From NCBI RefSeq assembly GCF_900167475.1, contig NZ_LT796768.1, positions 930,001-994,000 on the forward strand: DNA of 64,000 nt. The letters are read 5' to 3'. Positions within the stretch are counted from its first letter, which is position 1; the number at the start of each line of letters is the position of its first letter. The notes below the pieces were generated by a model. The model saw only the letters and a program-made list of their open reading frames with translations. It was not told the origin of the DNA and searched no databases. Shown piece by piece: positions 55,942-64,000 of the stretch. Origin of the DNA: Aeromicrobium choanae (GTDB lineage Bacteria; Actinomycetota; Actinomycetes; Propionibacteriales; Nocardioidaceae). Made by a program: the position numbers and the translations under genes.

Positions 55942-58113
55942 TCAGCGGACGCGCACGACCTTGCTCGACTTCGCCGACGTGGTGACCCCGTCGCCGGAGT
56001 AGACCACGCGGATCCGGTGCTTGCCCTTCTTCGTGACCTTCGGCAGCAGGATCGCCACCTTGCCGCCGTTCTTCACGTACAGGCGCTTCGTGGCGATGCG
56101 CTTCGACCCGTCGTACACGCGGATCGTTCCGGTCGGGCGGACGAGCGGCGCGGAGACCCGCACGACCAGTCGCGCCCGCTTCGTGCGCTTGAGGCTCGAC
56201 GGCATCGACATCGACACCCGGGCCCTGGCCTTCGTCCTCGGCACGGAGACCGTGCCGGCGCGGTAGACACCGGCGAAGCTCCCCGAGACGACCGTGTCGC
56301 GAGCCGTGAGGGTGCGACCGAGGTCGGCGCCGGTGATTCGGTAGCTCGATCCCGAGCCGATGCGCGTCGCTCCACGCCACCAGGTGATCGCCGACGTGCC
56401 GCCCTTGTTGGTCAGCCCGCGCGAGGTCGCGCGAACCACTCCCCCGGGCTTGACCGTGCCCGAGATCGCGGGTGCTCCCAGCGGTGCCGTGACCTTCGAC
56501 AGGTCGAGGATGCCCGTTCCGCAGGACGTGCGTCCCGACGACGTGCAGTCGATCGTGTCTGTGGTGCGCTCCACGCCCCCTAGCAGGATCGTCCCGGAGC
56601 CCTTGATCACCGGGGAGAACGGCTGCACGGCGGCCTTGAGCCTCGACTCGACGGCGGCCGGGCTCGTGACCCCGAGGGAGTACAGCAGCGCCGCTCCCGC
56701 CGCCACGGCCGGCGCGGCCATGCTGGTGCCCTGGTACCAGCCGTACCCGGGCTCGGTCGGTCCCTCCAAGCCCTGGTTGACCGTGGAGAGGATGCCGCGG
56801 GTCTCGCTCGAGGGCTGGATGTTCTGGTCGCCGCCCGGCGCCGCGATGTCGGCCCCGTCGCCCGCCGTGGAATACCACGCGCGGTGGCCCGTGTCGCTCG
56901 TCGCGGTCACGCTGACGTAGCCGTCGCACGACGCCGGCACGCTGCCTGCGAGCGGGAAGATCGTGGAGGCGGACGCGTTCCCCGCCGAGGCGACCAGGGT
57001 GGCCCCGTTGGCCCGCGCCACCTCGGCGACTTCGCCGTAGTACTCACACGCGGCCGCCACCTCGTCGGGGTCGTCCGACTCGCCGCCGAGCGACAGGTTG
57101 ATGACCTGGGCCGGCGTCCGGTTCAGGGGCACGCCGTACTCGCGCAGGTCGTACCCGGAGGACCACAGGATGCCCGCGGCGATGTCGGAGTCCCAGCCGC
57201 CGCAGTGGCCGGTCACGCGTACCGGCTGCACCTTGACGCCCGGCGCCACGCCCGCGACGCCGATCCCGTTGTTCGACTTCGCCGCCACCGTGCCGGCAAC
57301 GTGCGTGCCGTGCCAGGAGCTGTCCGAGACGTAGTCCGCGGGGTCCTCGCCCTCGGGCAGGCCGCACTTGACCGCAAGGTCCTCGGACACCCAATCGCCG
57401 GGGTCGGAGGGATCTGCGTCCCAGCCATCGCCGTCGCCGGCGCTGATGTAGCTCTCGTCGTAGAAGCAGTCCTCGCCGGAGACGGTGCACTCGTCATCGA
57501 CGAAGTCGTAGCCGGCGACGGTCTGGCCGGCCAGGTCAGGGTGGCTCGTGATGCCGGAGTCGACCACGGCGACGACCACGGAGCCGCTGCCCCTGGTGGC
57601 ACGCCAAAGAGCGGGGGCCTTCGTCGTGTAGCCGCCGCTCGTCGCCACGCCCTCGATCTCGTCGCGCGTGTCCCACAGGTTGCCCTGGGCGGTGAATTCC
57701 GGGTCGTTGACGCTGACCGGGGGCGCGCTCGACACGGTGCGCAGGGTGTCCGGTACGACCCACTCCACGTCCGCCCGGTCCTTGATCGCCTCGATGGCCG
57801 GGTCGAGGTCCTCCACCGCGACGGGTCGCTCCAGCCGCAGCATCGACAGGCCCTGGGGCCCGGACTGGGTCGTGGCGACGTCGACGGCGACCGGCAGCTC
57901 CGCGTCGGCACTGCGCGCCAGCGACGTGCGCCGCGCCACGGATGCGGTCCTGGCCTTCACGATCAGGCCGCGGGCGACGCGTGGCGCCTGCTTCGCCGCG
58001 GGCGACTGCGCCCCCGCGGGCTCCGGCGACGGAGCCGCGGACGCGCCCGTGGACACCAGCGCCGAGGCGACGAGGAGAAAGGGCAGGGCGGAGAGGGCGA
58101 GGCTGCGGCGCAC
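55942..58113 (-). CDS. secreted subtilisin-like serine protease (S8)
   Basis: A 723-aa exported protease. Signal peptide at about 1-27 (FLLVASALVSTGASA), a propeptide to about residue 130, then the catalytic domain with D185 (VVDSGIT), H268 (HGTHVAG) and S464 (GTSMAAP). The C-terminal part after about 560 has repeat-like Ig-fold segments ([34 protein letters not shown]). No LPXTG anchor. It is the second gene of a tandem pair with 58207-60222, 93 bp downstream, with a similar C-terminal domain. Confidence 0.93.
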   Translation of the reverse strand: MRRSLALSALPFLLVASALVSTGASAAPSPEPAGAQSPAAKQAPRVARGLIVKARTASVARRTSLARSADAELPVAVDVATTQSGPQGLSMLRLERPVAVEDLDPAIEAIKDRADVEWVVPDTLRTVSSAPPVSVNDPEFTAQGNLWDTRDEIEGVATSGGYTTKAPALWRATRGSGSVVVAVVDSGITSHPDLAGQTVAGYDFVDDECTVSGEDCFYDESYISAGDGDGWDADPSDPGDWVSEDLAVKCGLPEGEDPADYVSDSSWHGTHVAGTVAAKSNNGIGVAGVAPGVKVQPVRVTGHCGGWDSDIAAGILWSSGYDLREYGVPLNRTPAQVINLSLGGESDDPDEVAAACEYYGEVAEVARANGATLVASAGNASASTIFPLAGSVPASCDGYVSVTATSDTGHRAWYSTAGDGADIAAPGGDQNIQPSSETRGILSTVNQGLEGPTEPGYGWYQGTSMAAPAVAAGAALLYSLGVTSPAAVESRLKAAVQPFSPVIKGSGTILLGGVERTTDTIDCTSSGRTSCGTGILDLSKVTAPLGAPAISGTVKPGGVVRATSRGLTNKGGTSAITWWRGATRIGSGSSYRITGADLGRTLTARDTVVSGSFAGVYRAGTVSVPRTKARARVSMSMPSSLKRTKRARLVVRVSAPLVRPTGTIRVYDGSKRIATKRLYVKNGGKVAILLPKVTKKGKHRIRVVYSGDGVTTSAKSSKVVRVR

Positions 58114-58206
58114 GGTGGTCCTGACTCGAGGTGGCTCCCCCGACGGGAACGACAGCAGCAGGATAGGGCAAATCCCACGTGTCCCAGAAGCCCCACCGCC
58201 CTCAGC

Positions 58207-60222
58207 TCAGCGGACGCGGACCACCTTGCTCTTCTTCGCGCTGCTGACCTTGGCGCTGCCGGAGTAGATGACGCGGATCCGGTGCTTGCCCTTCTTCTTG
58301 ATCTTGGGCAGCTTGATCGTGACCTTGCCCTTGTTCTTCGAGTAGATCTTCTTGGTCGCGATCCGCTTCTTGCCGTCGTACACGCGGATCGTTCCGGTGG
58401 CCCGGACGTACGGTGCCGTCACCTTGACGGTCAGCTTCGCGCGCTTGGACTTGCTGAACTTCGACGGCAGCGCGAACTTCAGGCGCGGCTTGGACTTCAC
58501 CACGACCGAGCGCTGGTGGAAGATGCCGCCCGAGCCGTTGGTGGCCGTGGCCCGCACGGTGACCCGCTTGCCGAGGTCGGCCTTCGTCACGCGGTAGGTG
58601 CTGCCGGTCCGCACGGCCTTCGAGCCGCGGTACCAGGTGAGGCGGACCGTCGCGCCGTTGCGCCAGCGACCCGGGCTCGCCACGAGCGTGCGTCCGGGAC
58701 GCGCCGCACCCCTGAGGCCCGGCGCCGTGAGGGGCGCCTTCGCGGTCAGCACGCCGTGGGCGTTCACGACACCTGCCCCGCAGGAGGATGCGGAGCAGCT
58801 CGCCGCGCGGCGGGCGGTGGCCTTCAGGACCCGCTCCACGACGTCGGGGCTCGTGATGCCGACCGAGTACGCCAGCGCGGCCGTCGCCGCGACCGCGGGG
58901 GCAGCCATGCTGGTGCCGTCCATCGCCGCGTACGTGTTCGCCCCCGGCGCGTACTGACCACCGTTGTAGGTCGACGGGATGCCGACGCCCGGAGCCGCGA
59001 CGTCGACCCCGGCACCGTGGTTCGAGAACGACGCGCGGTTGCCGTTCCTGTCCGTGGCGGCCACGGAGATGAAGCCCGGGCACGACGACGGGACGTTGTA
59101 GACGTGGTTGCCACCGTTGTTGCCGGCAGCCGCGACGATCGTCGAGCCGCGCTGGCGTGCGATCGAGGAGATCTGGCCGTAGAACTGGCACATCTCACGG
59201 ACGTACCCCCGGTCGGGCGTGTACCCGCCCAGCGAGAGGTTGATGACCTTCGAAGGCGTGCGGTTCACCGGGATCGAGCCGTGACGGCGGCCGTCGTAGG
59301 CGGTCACGTTCGCGCCGGACGCCCACAGGATGCCCATCGCGATGTCCCAGTCGGTGCCGCCGCAGCGGCCCAGGACGCGCACGGGCTGCACCTTCACGGT
59401 GGGGGCGATGCCGACCACGCCGGTGCTGTTGTTGCGCTTCGCGGCGATCGTGCCCGCCACGTGGGTGCCGTGCCAGCTGCTCCGACCGCCGGACAGGTAC
59501 GGGCACATGCCGCTGCTCTCGCGCCCGTCGCCCGGGTCGGCGGCGTTGGCGTCCCAGCTGCTGCGGTCGTTCGCGCTGATGTAGGAGCGACGGTAGGCGA
59601 TGCGCGAGCACGAACGATTCATGCAGTCGTACTCGTCGTCGACGAAGTCGCGGCCCGCCACGAACTGGCCGGCCAGGTCGGGGTGGCCCAGGATCGCGCC
59701 GGTGTCGAGCACGGCGACCCGCACGTTCGGCGAGCCGGTGGTGATGTCCCAGGCGCGGTTCGCCTGCACGCCCCACGCGCCGGTGAGGTTCCACAGCGAG
59801 TTGTTGGTGAAGTACGGGTCGTTGGCGGTGGCTGACGGCAGGCGCACGCCGTTGGGCACGGCCCACTCGACCGCGGGGTCCTCGTTGAGCTGCTCGATCG
59901 CGTCGTCGAGGTCGGTGGCGTCCACCTGCTCGGAGAGGTCGAGCACGCCGAGGTCCTGGGTGCCCGAGGTGGAGTCGGCGACGCCGACGCCGTCGGGCAG
60001 CTCGGCGGCCACGTCGTCGGCGAGGTCGGCGACCTCGGCGTCGGTGTCGTCAGCGAGCTTCACGATGATGCCGCGCGCGGGCTGCGGCACCTCGGTCGTG
60101 TTCAGCAGCGACGGCTCGATCGGCTCGGTCTGGGCCACCGCGGCCATCGCGCCGCCGGCGAGGGCGAGCGACGTCACGAGCGGGACGACGAGAGTGAGTG
60201 GACGGCGCAGGCGCTGCGTCAT
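58207..60222 (-). CDS. secreted subtilisin-like serine protease (S8)
   Basis: A 671-aa exported protease, paralogous to the gene downstream. Signal peptide at about 1-28 ([17 protein letters not shown]), propeptide, catalytic triad D173 (VLDTGAI), H251 (HGTHVAG) and S438 (GTSMAAP). The C-terminal Ig-like domain ends in [13 protein letters not shown] like its neighbour. It has its own promoter in the 154-bp region before rplQ. Role not evident; protein degradation outside the cell. Confidence 0.93.
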   Translation of the reverse strand: MTQRLRRPLTLVVPLVTSLALAGGAMAAVAQTEPIEPSLLNTTEVPQPARGIIVKLADDTDAEVADLADDVAAELPDGVGVADSTSGTQDLGVLDLSEQVDATDLDDAIEQLNEDPAVEWAVPNGVRLPSATANDPYFTNNSLWNLTGAWGVQANRAWDITTGSPNVRVAVLDTGAILGHPDLAGQFVAGRDFVDDEYDCMNRSCSRIAYRRSYISANDRSSWDANAADPGDGRESSGMCPYLSGGRSSWHGTHVAGTIAAKRNNSTGVVGIAPTVKVQPVRVLGRCGGTDWDIAMGILWASGANVTAYDGRRHGSIPVNRTPSKVINLSLGGYTPDRGYVREMCQFYGQISSIARQRGSTIVAAAGNNGGNHVYNVPSSCPGFISVAATDRNGNRASFSNHGAGVDVAAPGVGIPSTYNGGQYAPGANTYAAMDGTSMAAPAVAATAALAYSVGITSPDVVERVLKATARRAASCSASSCGAGVVNAHGVLTAKAPLTAPGLRGAARPGRTLVASPGRWRNGATVRLTWYRGSKAVRTGSTYRVTKADLGKRVTVRATATNGSGGIFHQRSVVVKSKPRLKFALPSKFSKSKRAKLTVKVTAPYVRATGTIRVYDGKKRIATKKIYSKNKGKVTIKLPKIKKKGKHRIRVIYSGSAKVSSAKKSKVVRVR

Positions 60223-60333
60223 GTGGTGGGCCTTCCCCGAGTCAACAGGCGCCTCACCGCTGAGGGGCCCCGCAGATCATATCCCGAAAGCGCCTGATTC
60301 CCCGACTCGATCGCCGCGGTATCCGGGAACGAC

Positions 60334-60365
60334 GCAGCGCCCACCCCGTGCGGGGTGGGCGCTGC
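60334..60365 (-). terminator. hairpin terminator of the ribosomal operon
   Basis: GCAGCGCCCACCCC pairs with GGGGTGGGCGCTGC around a four-base loop, 11 bases beyond the rplQ stop. Strong terminator for the alpha operon. Confidence 0.82.
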
Positions 60366-60376
60366 GTGCGGAGGTG

Positions 60377-60919
60377 TTACTTGGTCTCGTCCTCGGTGGC
60401 CGCGGGGGCCTCCTCGGCGACGGCCTCGTCGGCAGGCGCCTCGGTGACCTCAGCGGTCTCCTCGGCGGTCTCGTCGGTCACGGTCTCCTCGACCGGGGCC
60501 TCCTCGACGACCGGAGCGGTCTCGGCCTTCGTCGCCTTCTTCTGCGACTGGGGCTCGAACTCCTTGGCCTCGACGATCTCGATGACGGCCATGGGGGCGT
60601 TGTCGCCCTTGCGCGGACCGATCTTCGTGATGCGCGTGTAGCCGCCCGGACGGGTGGCCATGGACGGGCCGATCTCCGTGAAGAGGGTGTGCAGGACGCC
60701 CTTGTCACGGATGACCTTCACGACGTGGCGGCGGTTGGCCACCGTGTCGGTCTTGGCCTTCGTGATGAGGTGCTCGGCGTACGGGCGCAGGCGCTTGGCC
60801 TTCGCCTCGGTCGTCGTGATGCGGCCGTGCTCGAACAGGCTCTGGGCCAGGTTCGCCAGGATCAGCCGCTGGTGCGAGGGGCTGCCGCCGAGGCGAGGAC
60901 CCTTGGTGGGGGTGGGCAT
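60377..60919 (-). CDS. rplQ: 50S ribosomal protein L17
   Basis: Large-subunit protein next to the exit tunnel. The conserved core ([17 protein letters not shown] to about residue 118) is standard. The C-terminus is extended to 180 aa by an acidic Ala/Glu/Thr-rich tail (about 119-180), seen in several actinobacterial L17 proteins. It is the last gene of the operon; a hairpin follows the stop. truA is not downstream as in many relatives. Confidence 0.96.
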   Translation of the reverse strand: MPTPTKGPRLGGSPSHQRLILANLAQSLFEHGRITTTEAKAKRLRPYAEHLITKAKTDTVANRRHVVKVIRDKGVLHTLFTEIGPSMATRPGGYTRITKIGPRKGDNAPMAVIEIVEAKEFEPQSQKKATKAETAPVVEEAPVEETVTDETAEETAEVTEAPADEAVAEEAPAATEDETK

Positions 60920-60953
60920 GTCGTTACTCCTGAATCAGTGGTGTCAGAGCAGT

Positions 60954-61964
60954 TCAGTACTGCTCGTCCTCGGCGAAGCTGGCGTCCTCGTCGAAGTTGT
61001 CGATGACGGCGGACGGGTCGAATCCCGACGGGCTGTCCTTGAGGGCCAGACCGAGCTCGGCGAGCTTGGCCTTGACCTCATCGATCGACTTCGAGCCGAA
61101 GTTGCGGATGTCCAGCAGGTCCTGCTCGCTGCGCGTGATCAGCTCACCCACCGTGTGGATGCCCTCGCGCTTGAGGCAGTTGTAGGAACGGACGGTGAAG
61201 TCCAGGTCCTCGATCGCCAGGGCGAGGTCGGCAGCCAGCTGCTCGTCGACCGGCGACGGGCCGATGTCGATGCCCTCGGCCTCGACGTTCAGCTCGCGCG
61301 CCAGACCGAACAGCTCGACCAGGGTGGACCCGGCCGACGCGATCGCGTCGCGCGGCAGGATCGAGGCCTTGGTCTCGACGTCGATGATCAGCTTGTCGAA
61401 GTCGGTGCGCTGCTCGACTCGGGTGGCCTCGACCTTGTAGGTGACCTTCAGCACGGGGCTGTAGATCGAGTCGACCGGCATGCGGCCGATCTCCTCGTCG
61501 CCCGTCTTGTTCTGGACGGCCGAGACGTAGCCGCGGCCACGCTCGACGACCAGCTCGATCTCGAGGCGGCCCTTGCCGTTCAGCGTGGCGACGTGCAGGT
61601 CCGGGTTGTGGACCTCCACACCGGCCGGCGGCGTGATCGCGGCGGCGGTGACGTCACCGGCCTCGTCGGCGCGCAGGTACATCACGACGGGCTCGTCGAT
61701 GGTCGAGGAGACCACGAGGTTCTTCAGGTTGAGGATGATCTCGGTGACGTCCTCGGTCACGCCCTCGACGGTCGAGAACTCGTGGAGGACACCGTCGATC
61801 TTGATCGAGGTGACGGCCGCACCCGGGATCGACGACAGCAGCGTACGACGCAGCGAGTTGCCGAGGGTGTAGCCGAATCCGGGCTCCAGGGGCTCGATGA
61901 CGAACCGCGAACGGAACTCGTCGACGACCTCTTCGGACAGGACGGGGCGCTGGGCGATCAGCAT
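60954..61964 (-). CDS. rpoA: DNA-directed RNA polymerase subunit alpha
   Basis: A 336-aa subunit that nucleates core assembly. N-terminal domain (1-235) has [25 protein letters not shown]; the C-terminal domain (about 250-320) has [19 protein letters not shown], the UP-element and activator contact region. Length and motifs are normal. Confidence 0.98.
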   Translation of the reverse strand: MLIAQRPVLSEEVVDEFRSRFVIEPLEPGFGYTLGNSLRRTLLSSIPGAAVTSIKIDGVLHEFSTVEGVTEDVTEIILNLKNLVVSSTIDEPVVMYLRADEAGDVTAAAITPPAGVEVHNPDLHVATLNGKGRLEIELVVERGRGYVSAVQNKTGDEEIGRMPVDSIYSPVLKVTYKVEATRVEQRTDFDKLIIDVETKASILPRDAIASAGSTLVELFGLARELNVEAEGIDIGPSPVDEQLAADLALAIEDLDFTVRSYNCLKREGIHTVGELITRSEQDLLDIRNFGSKSIDEVKAKLAELGLALKDSPSGFDPSAVIDNFDEDASFAEDEQY

Positions 61965-62025
61965 GGTTCTTCCTTTCCGGACCCACCGCTATTTGAGGGC
62001 CGGTTAAGTGGACAGATGGGGTGGA

Positions 62026-62634
62026 TCAGATCTTCGAGTAGAACTCGACGATGAGCTGTTCCTGGATCGGCACGGTGATCTGCTCGCGAACCGGGCGCTG
62101 GTGCACCAGGATGCGACCGCGATCGGGCGAGACGTCGAGCCAGCCGGGCACGACGTCGGCGTCGTGGGTCTCACGCGCGACGATGAACGGCGTGGTCTCC
62201 AGGCTCTTGGCCTTGACGTCGATGATGTCGTGCTTGCTGACCTGGAACGACGGGATGTTCGTCTTCACACCGTTGACCAGGAAGTGACCGTGGGTCACCA
62301 GCTGGCGGGCGTGACGACGCGTGCGGGCCAGGCCGGCACGGTAGACGACGTTGTCCAGGCGGCTCTCGAGCAGGCTCAGCAGGTTGTCACCGGTCTTGCC
62401 GGGACGGCGCGAGGCCAGCTCGTAGTACTTGCGGAACTGCTTCTCGAGGACGCCGTAGGTGTAACGCGCCTTCTGCTTCTCCTGCAGCTGGGTGCGGTAC
62501 TCCGACTCCTTGACGCGGGTGCGGCCGTGCTGGCCGGGCGCGTACGGACGGCGCTCGAAGGCCTTGTCCCCACCAACGAGGTCGACGCCGTAACGGCGCG
62601 ACTTCTTGGTGAGAGGTCCGGTGTAACGGGCCAT
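62026..62634 (-). CDS. rpsD: 30S ribosomal protein S4
   Basis: Primary 16S-binding protein of 202 aa, with the S4 RNA-binding domain (RHARQLVTHGHFLVNGVKT). The family start ARYTGPLTKKSRRYG is intact. Gaps of 61 and 35 bases to its neighbours keep it in the operon. Confidence 0.97.
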   Translation of the reverse strand: MARYTGPLTKKSRRYGVDLVGGDKAFERRPYAPGQHGRTRVKESEYRTQLQEKQKARYTYGVLEKQFRKYYELASRRPGKTGDNLLSLLESRLDNVVYRAGLARTRRHARQLVTHGHFLVNGVKTNIPSFQVSKHDIIDVKAKSLETTPFIVARETHDADVVPGWLDVSPDRGRILVHQRPVREQITVPIQEQLIVEFYSKI

Positions 62635-62669
62635 GGTTGATTACTCCTTGAGGAAAAGTCGACGACGCG

Positions 62670-63068
62670 TCAGAGACGACGGTGCTTGGGCGGACGGCAG
62701 CCGTTGTGCGGGCTGGGGGTCACGTCAGAGATGGTGCCGACCTCGAGGCCGACGCCGCTGAGCGACCGGATCGCGGTCTCACGTCCGGAGCCGGGGCCCT
62801 TGACGAAGACGTCGACCTTCTTCATGCCGTGGTCCATCGCCTGACGTCCGGCGGCCTCGGCGGCCATGCCGGCGGCGTACGGAGTCGACTTGCGCGAGCC
62901 CTTGAAGCCGACGGTTCCGCCGGAGGCCCACGCGATCACCGCACCGCTGGGGTCGGTGATCGTCACGTGCGTGTTGTTGAACGTGCTCTTGATGTGGGCT
63001 TCGCCCTGAACGACGTTCTTCTTTTCCTTGCGGCGCACCTTCTTGGCGCCGGAGTTCTTCGGGGGCAT
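62670..63068 (-). CDS. rpsK: 30S ribosomal protein S11
   Basis: A 132-aa protein of the platform of the small subunit, with the conserved [21 protein letters not shown] and the C-terminal [17 protein letters not shown]. It starts eight bases after the rpsM stop. Confidence 0.97.
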   Translation of the reverse strand: MPPKNSGAKKVRRKEKKNVVQGEAHIKSTFNNTHVTITDPSGAVIAWASGGTVGFKGSRKSTPYAAGMAAEAAGRQAMDHGMKKVDVFVKGPGSGRETAIRSLSGVGLEVGTISDVTPSPHNGCRPPKHRRL

Positions 63069-63076
63069 CGGCTACC

Positions 63077-63445
63077 TCACTTCTTCTTTCCGGCGACGGT
63101 GCGCTTCGGGCCCTTGCGGGTGCGCGCGTTGGTCTTGGTGCGCTGGCCGCGAACGGGCAGGTGCGCACGGTGACGGCGGCCCTGGTACGAGCCGATCTCC
63201 ATCTTGCGGCGGATGTCCGCGGTGACCTCGCGGCGCAGGTCGCCCTCGACCTGGTAGTTCGCCTCGATGTGGTCACGAAGTGCGACGAGCTGGTCGTCGT
63301 TCAACTCGTGAACGCGGGTGTTGGGGTCGATGCCGGTGGCGGCGAGGGTCTCGATCGCACGAGTGCGACCGACACCGAAGATGTACGTGAGTCCGATCAC
63401 CACGCGCTTTTCGCGCGGCAGATCCACTCCGACGAGGCGTGCCAT
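63077..63445 (-). CDS. rpsM: 30S ribosomal protein S13
   Basis: A 122-aa head protein of the small subunit. It begins [20 protein letters not shown] and has the basic C-terminal tail ([21 protein letters not shown]). A 173-bp gap separates it from rpmJ, longer than usual within this operon. Confidence 0.97.
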   Translation of the reverse strand: MARLVGVDLPREKRVVIGLTYIFGVGRTRAIETLAATGIDPNTRVHELNDDQLVALRDHIEANYQVEGDLRREVTADIRRKMEIGSYQGRRHRAHLPVRGQRTKTNARTRKGPKRTVAGKKK

Positions 63446-63513
63446 GTGCTGGCAGTTCCTTTCGGTTCGGCAGAGGTGTCGTCACCTGGGGCACCTCGAT
63501 CGCCTCGATCGAG

Positions 63514-63533
63514 CTCCGGCCTCTGCGCCGGAG
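63514..63533 (-). other. hairpin in the rpsM-rpmJ gap
   Basis: CTCCGGC pairs with GCCGGAG around a six-base loop within the 173-bp gap 63446-63618. It could be an attenuator or a processing site; nothing else is seen in the gap. Confidence 0.35.
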
Positions 63534-63618
63534 GTGACACCCGGGACTCCGCCTGGTGGCGGGGCCCGGATGAGCCGTCAGATGTTCAGGGTGCTGCGTT
63601 GAAGAAGAGGTTCTCTGC

Positions 63619-63732
63619 TCAGCCCTGGCGCTGCTTGTGGCGCGGGTTCTCGCAGATCACCATGACGCGGCCGTGGCGACGAATCACCTTGCACTTGTCA
63701 CAGATCTTCTTCACGCTCGGGTTGACCTTCAT
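63619..63732 (-). CDS. rpmJ: 50S ribosomal protein L36
   Basis: A 37-aa protein. The sequence [19 protein letters not shown] through [10 protein letters not shown] carries the zinc-type C-x2-C...C-x-His pattern (CDKC, C at VICEN, H in PRHK). It lies between infA and rpsM as expected. Confidence 0.95.
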   Translation of the reverse strand: MKVNPSVKKICDKCKVIRRHGRVMVICENPRHKQRQG

Positions 63733-63781
63733 CGAGAAGCTCTCTCTTCGGTACGAACTGAACGTGGGGGATTTTTAGTTG

Positions 63782-64000
63782 TCACTTGTAGCGGTAGACG
63801 ATGCGTCCGCGGCTGAGGTCGTACGGCGAGAGTTCCACCACGACCCGGTCCTCGGGGAGGATCCGGATGTAGTGCTGGCGCATCTTGCCGCTGATGTGCG
63901 CCAGGACCTTGTGGCCATTGGCCAGCTCGACCCGGAACATCGCGTTGGGCAGGGCCTCGACGACCGCACCCTCCATCTCGATGACGCCTTCTTTTTTCGC
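63782..64000 (-). CDS. infA: translation initiation factor IF-1 (lacks only the initiator codon in this window)
   Basis: S1-like OB-fold protein of about 73 aa that binds the 30S A site. The window holds codons 2-73: [18 protein letters not shown] ... GRIVYRYK. The initiator ATG would be at 64001-64003, just outside. First gene of the alpha operon. Confidence 0.97.
   Translation of the reverse strand, partial: AKKEGVIEMEGAVVEALPNAMFRVELANGHKVLAHISGKMRQHYIRILPEDRVVVELSPYDLSRGRIVYRYK

Overview
The window is high-GC actinobacterial DNA. The right edge carries the alpha ribosomal operon in actinobacterial order (infA, rpmJ, rpsM, rpsK, rpsD, rpoA, rplQ, all leftward). The dense operons with ATGA/GTGA overlaps, many TetR regulators, numerous acyl-CoA enzymes and the Glu/Ala-rich tail on L17 suggest a soil member of the Propionibacteriales, perhaps Nocardioidaceae (inference, not proven by any marker I could test).

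Layout. 1-3.5 kb: tail of a probable TetR gene, a secreted metallophosphoesterase, then truA, a Nudix hydrolase, a YjbR-type protein and an RsmC-like methyltransferase. 3.5-14.7 kb: a catabolic module with a complete oligopeptide-type ABC importer (substrate-binding protein, two ATPases, two permeases), a CoA ligase and a split acyl-CoA carboxylase (biotin carboxylase, carboxyltransferase, 71-aa biotin carrier). Its TetR regulator is divergent, and two CCTAAGC-N4-GCTTAKG palindromes lie in the promoters. 14.7-20.9 kb: a second module with a CoA ligase, a thioesterase, a TetR regulator and a single-chain biotin-dependent acyl-CoA carboxylase of 1062 aa, with four TTGAC-N6-GTCAA operators. 20.9-27.5 kb: an accessory stretch with an AbiEii-like nucleotidyltransferase/HTH pair, an ATP-dependent DNA ligase, and a lower-GC insert just after the ligase. 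The insert carries a Sll1717-type P-loop ATPase and an Abi-alpha (DUF4393) protein with a decayed second copy of a ligase 3' fragment between them.

27.5-55.4 kb: a large catabolic regulon with four acyl-CoA dehydrogenases, two SDRs, two enoyl-CoA hydratases, a MaoC hydratase, a thiolase, two CoA ligases, a thioesterase, an MFS transporter, one ABC transporter core with three paralogous substrate-binding proteins, two paralogous TetR regulators, an APH-type kinase and a HAD protein. Nine clear copies of a 14-bp palindrome TGAAN-N4-NTTCA (plus two weaker ones) lie upstream of almost every operon here, which marks it as one regulon. The kinase, the HAD protein and the ACAD10/ACAD11-like dehydrogenases are the separated domains of mammalian ACAD10/ACAD11. 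This suggests a pathway for hydroxylated carboxylic acids in which the hydroxyl of the CoA ester is phosphorylated, removed by the dehydrogenase and the product sent through beta-oxidation. The substrate is unknown.

55.4-60.3 kb: a DUF3253 protein and two tandem secreted subtilases. 60.3-64 kb: the ribosomal alpha operon; infA lacks only its initiator codon at the window edge. I saw no tRNA, rRNA, CRISPR array, integrase or transposase. No gene-free stretch exceeds 300 bases.
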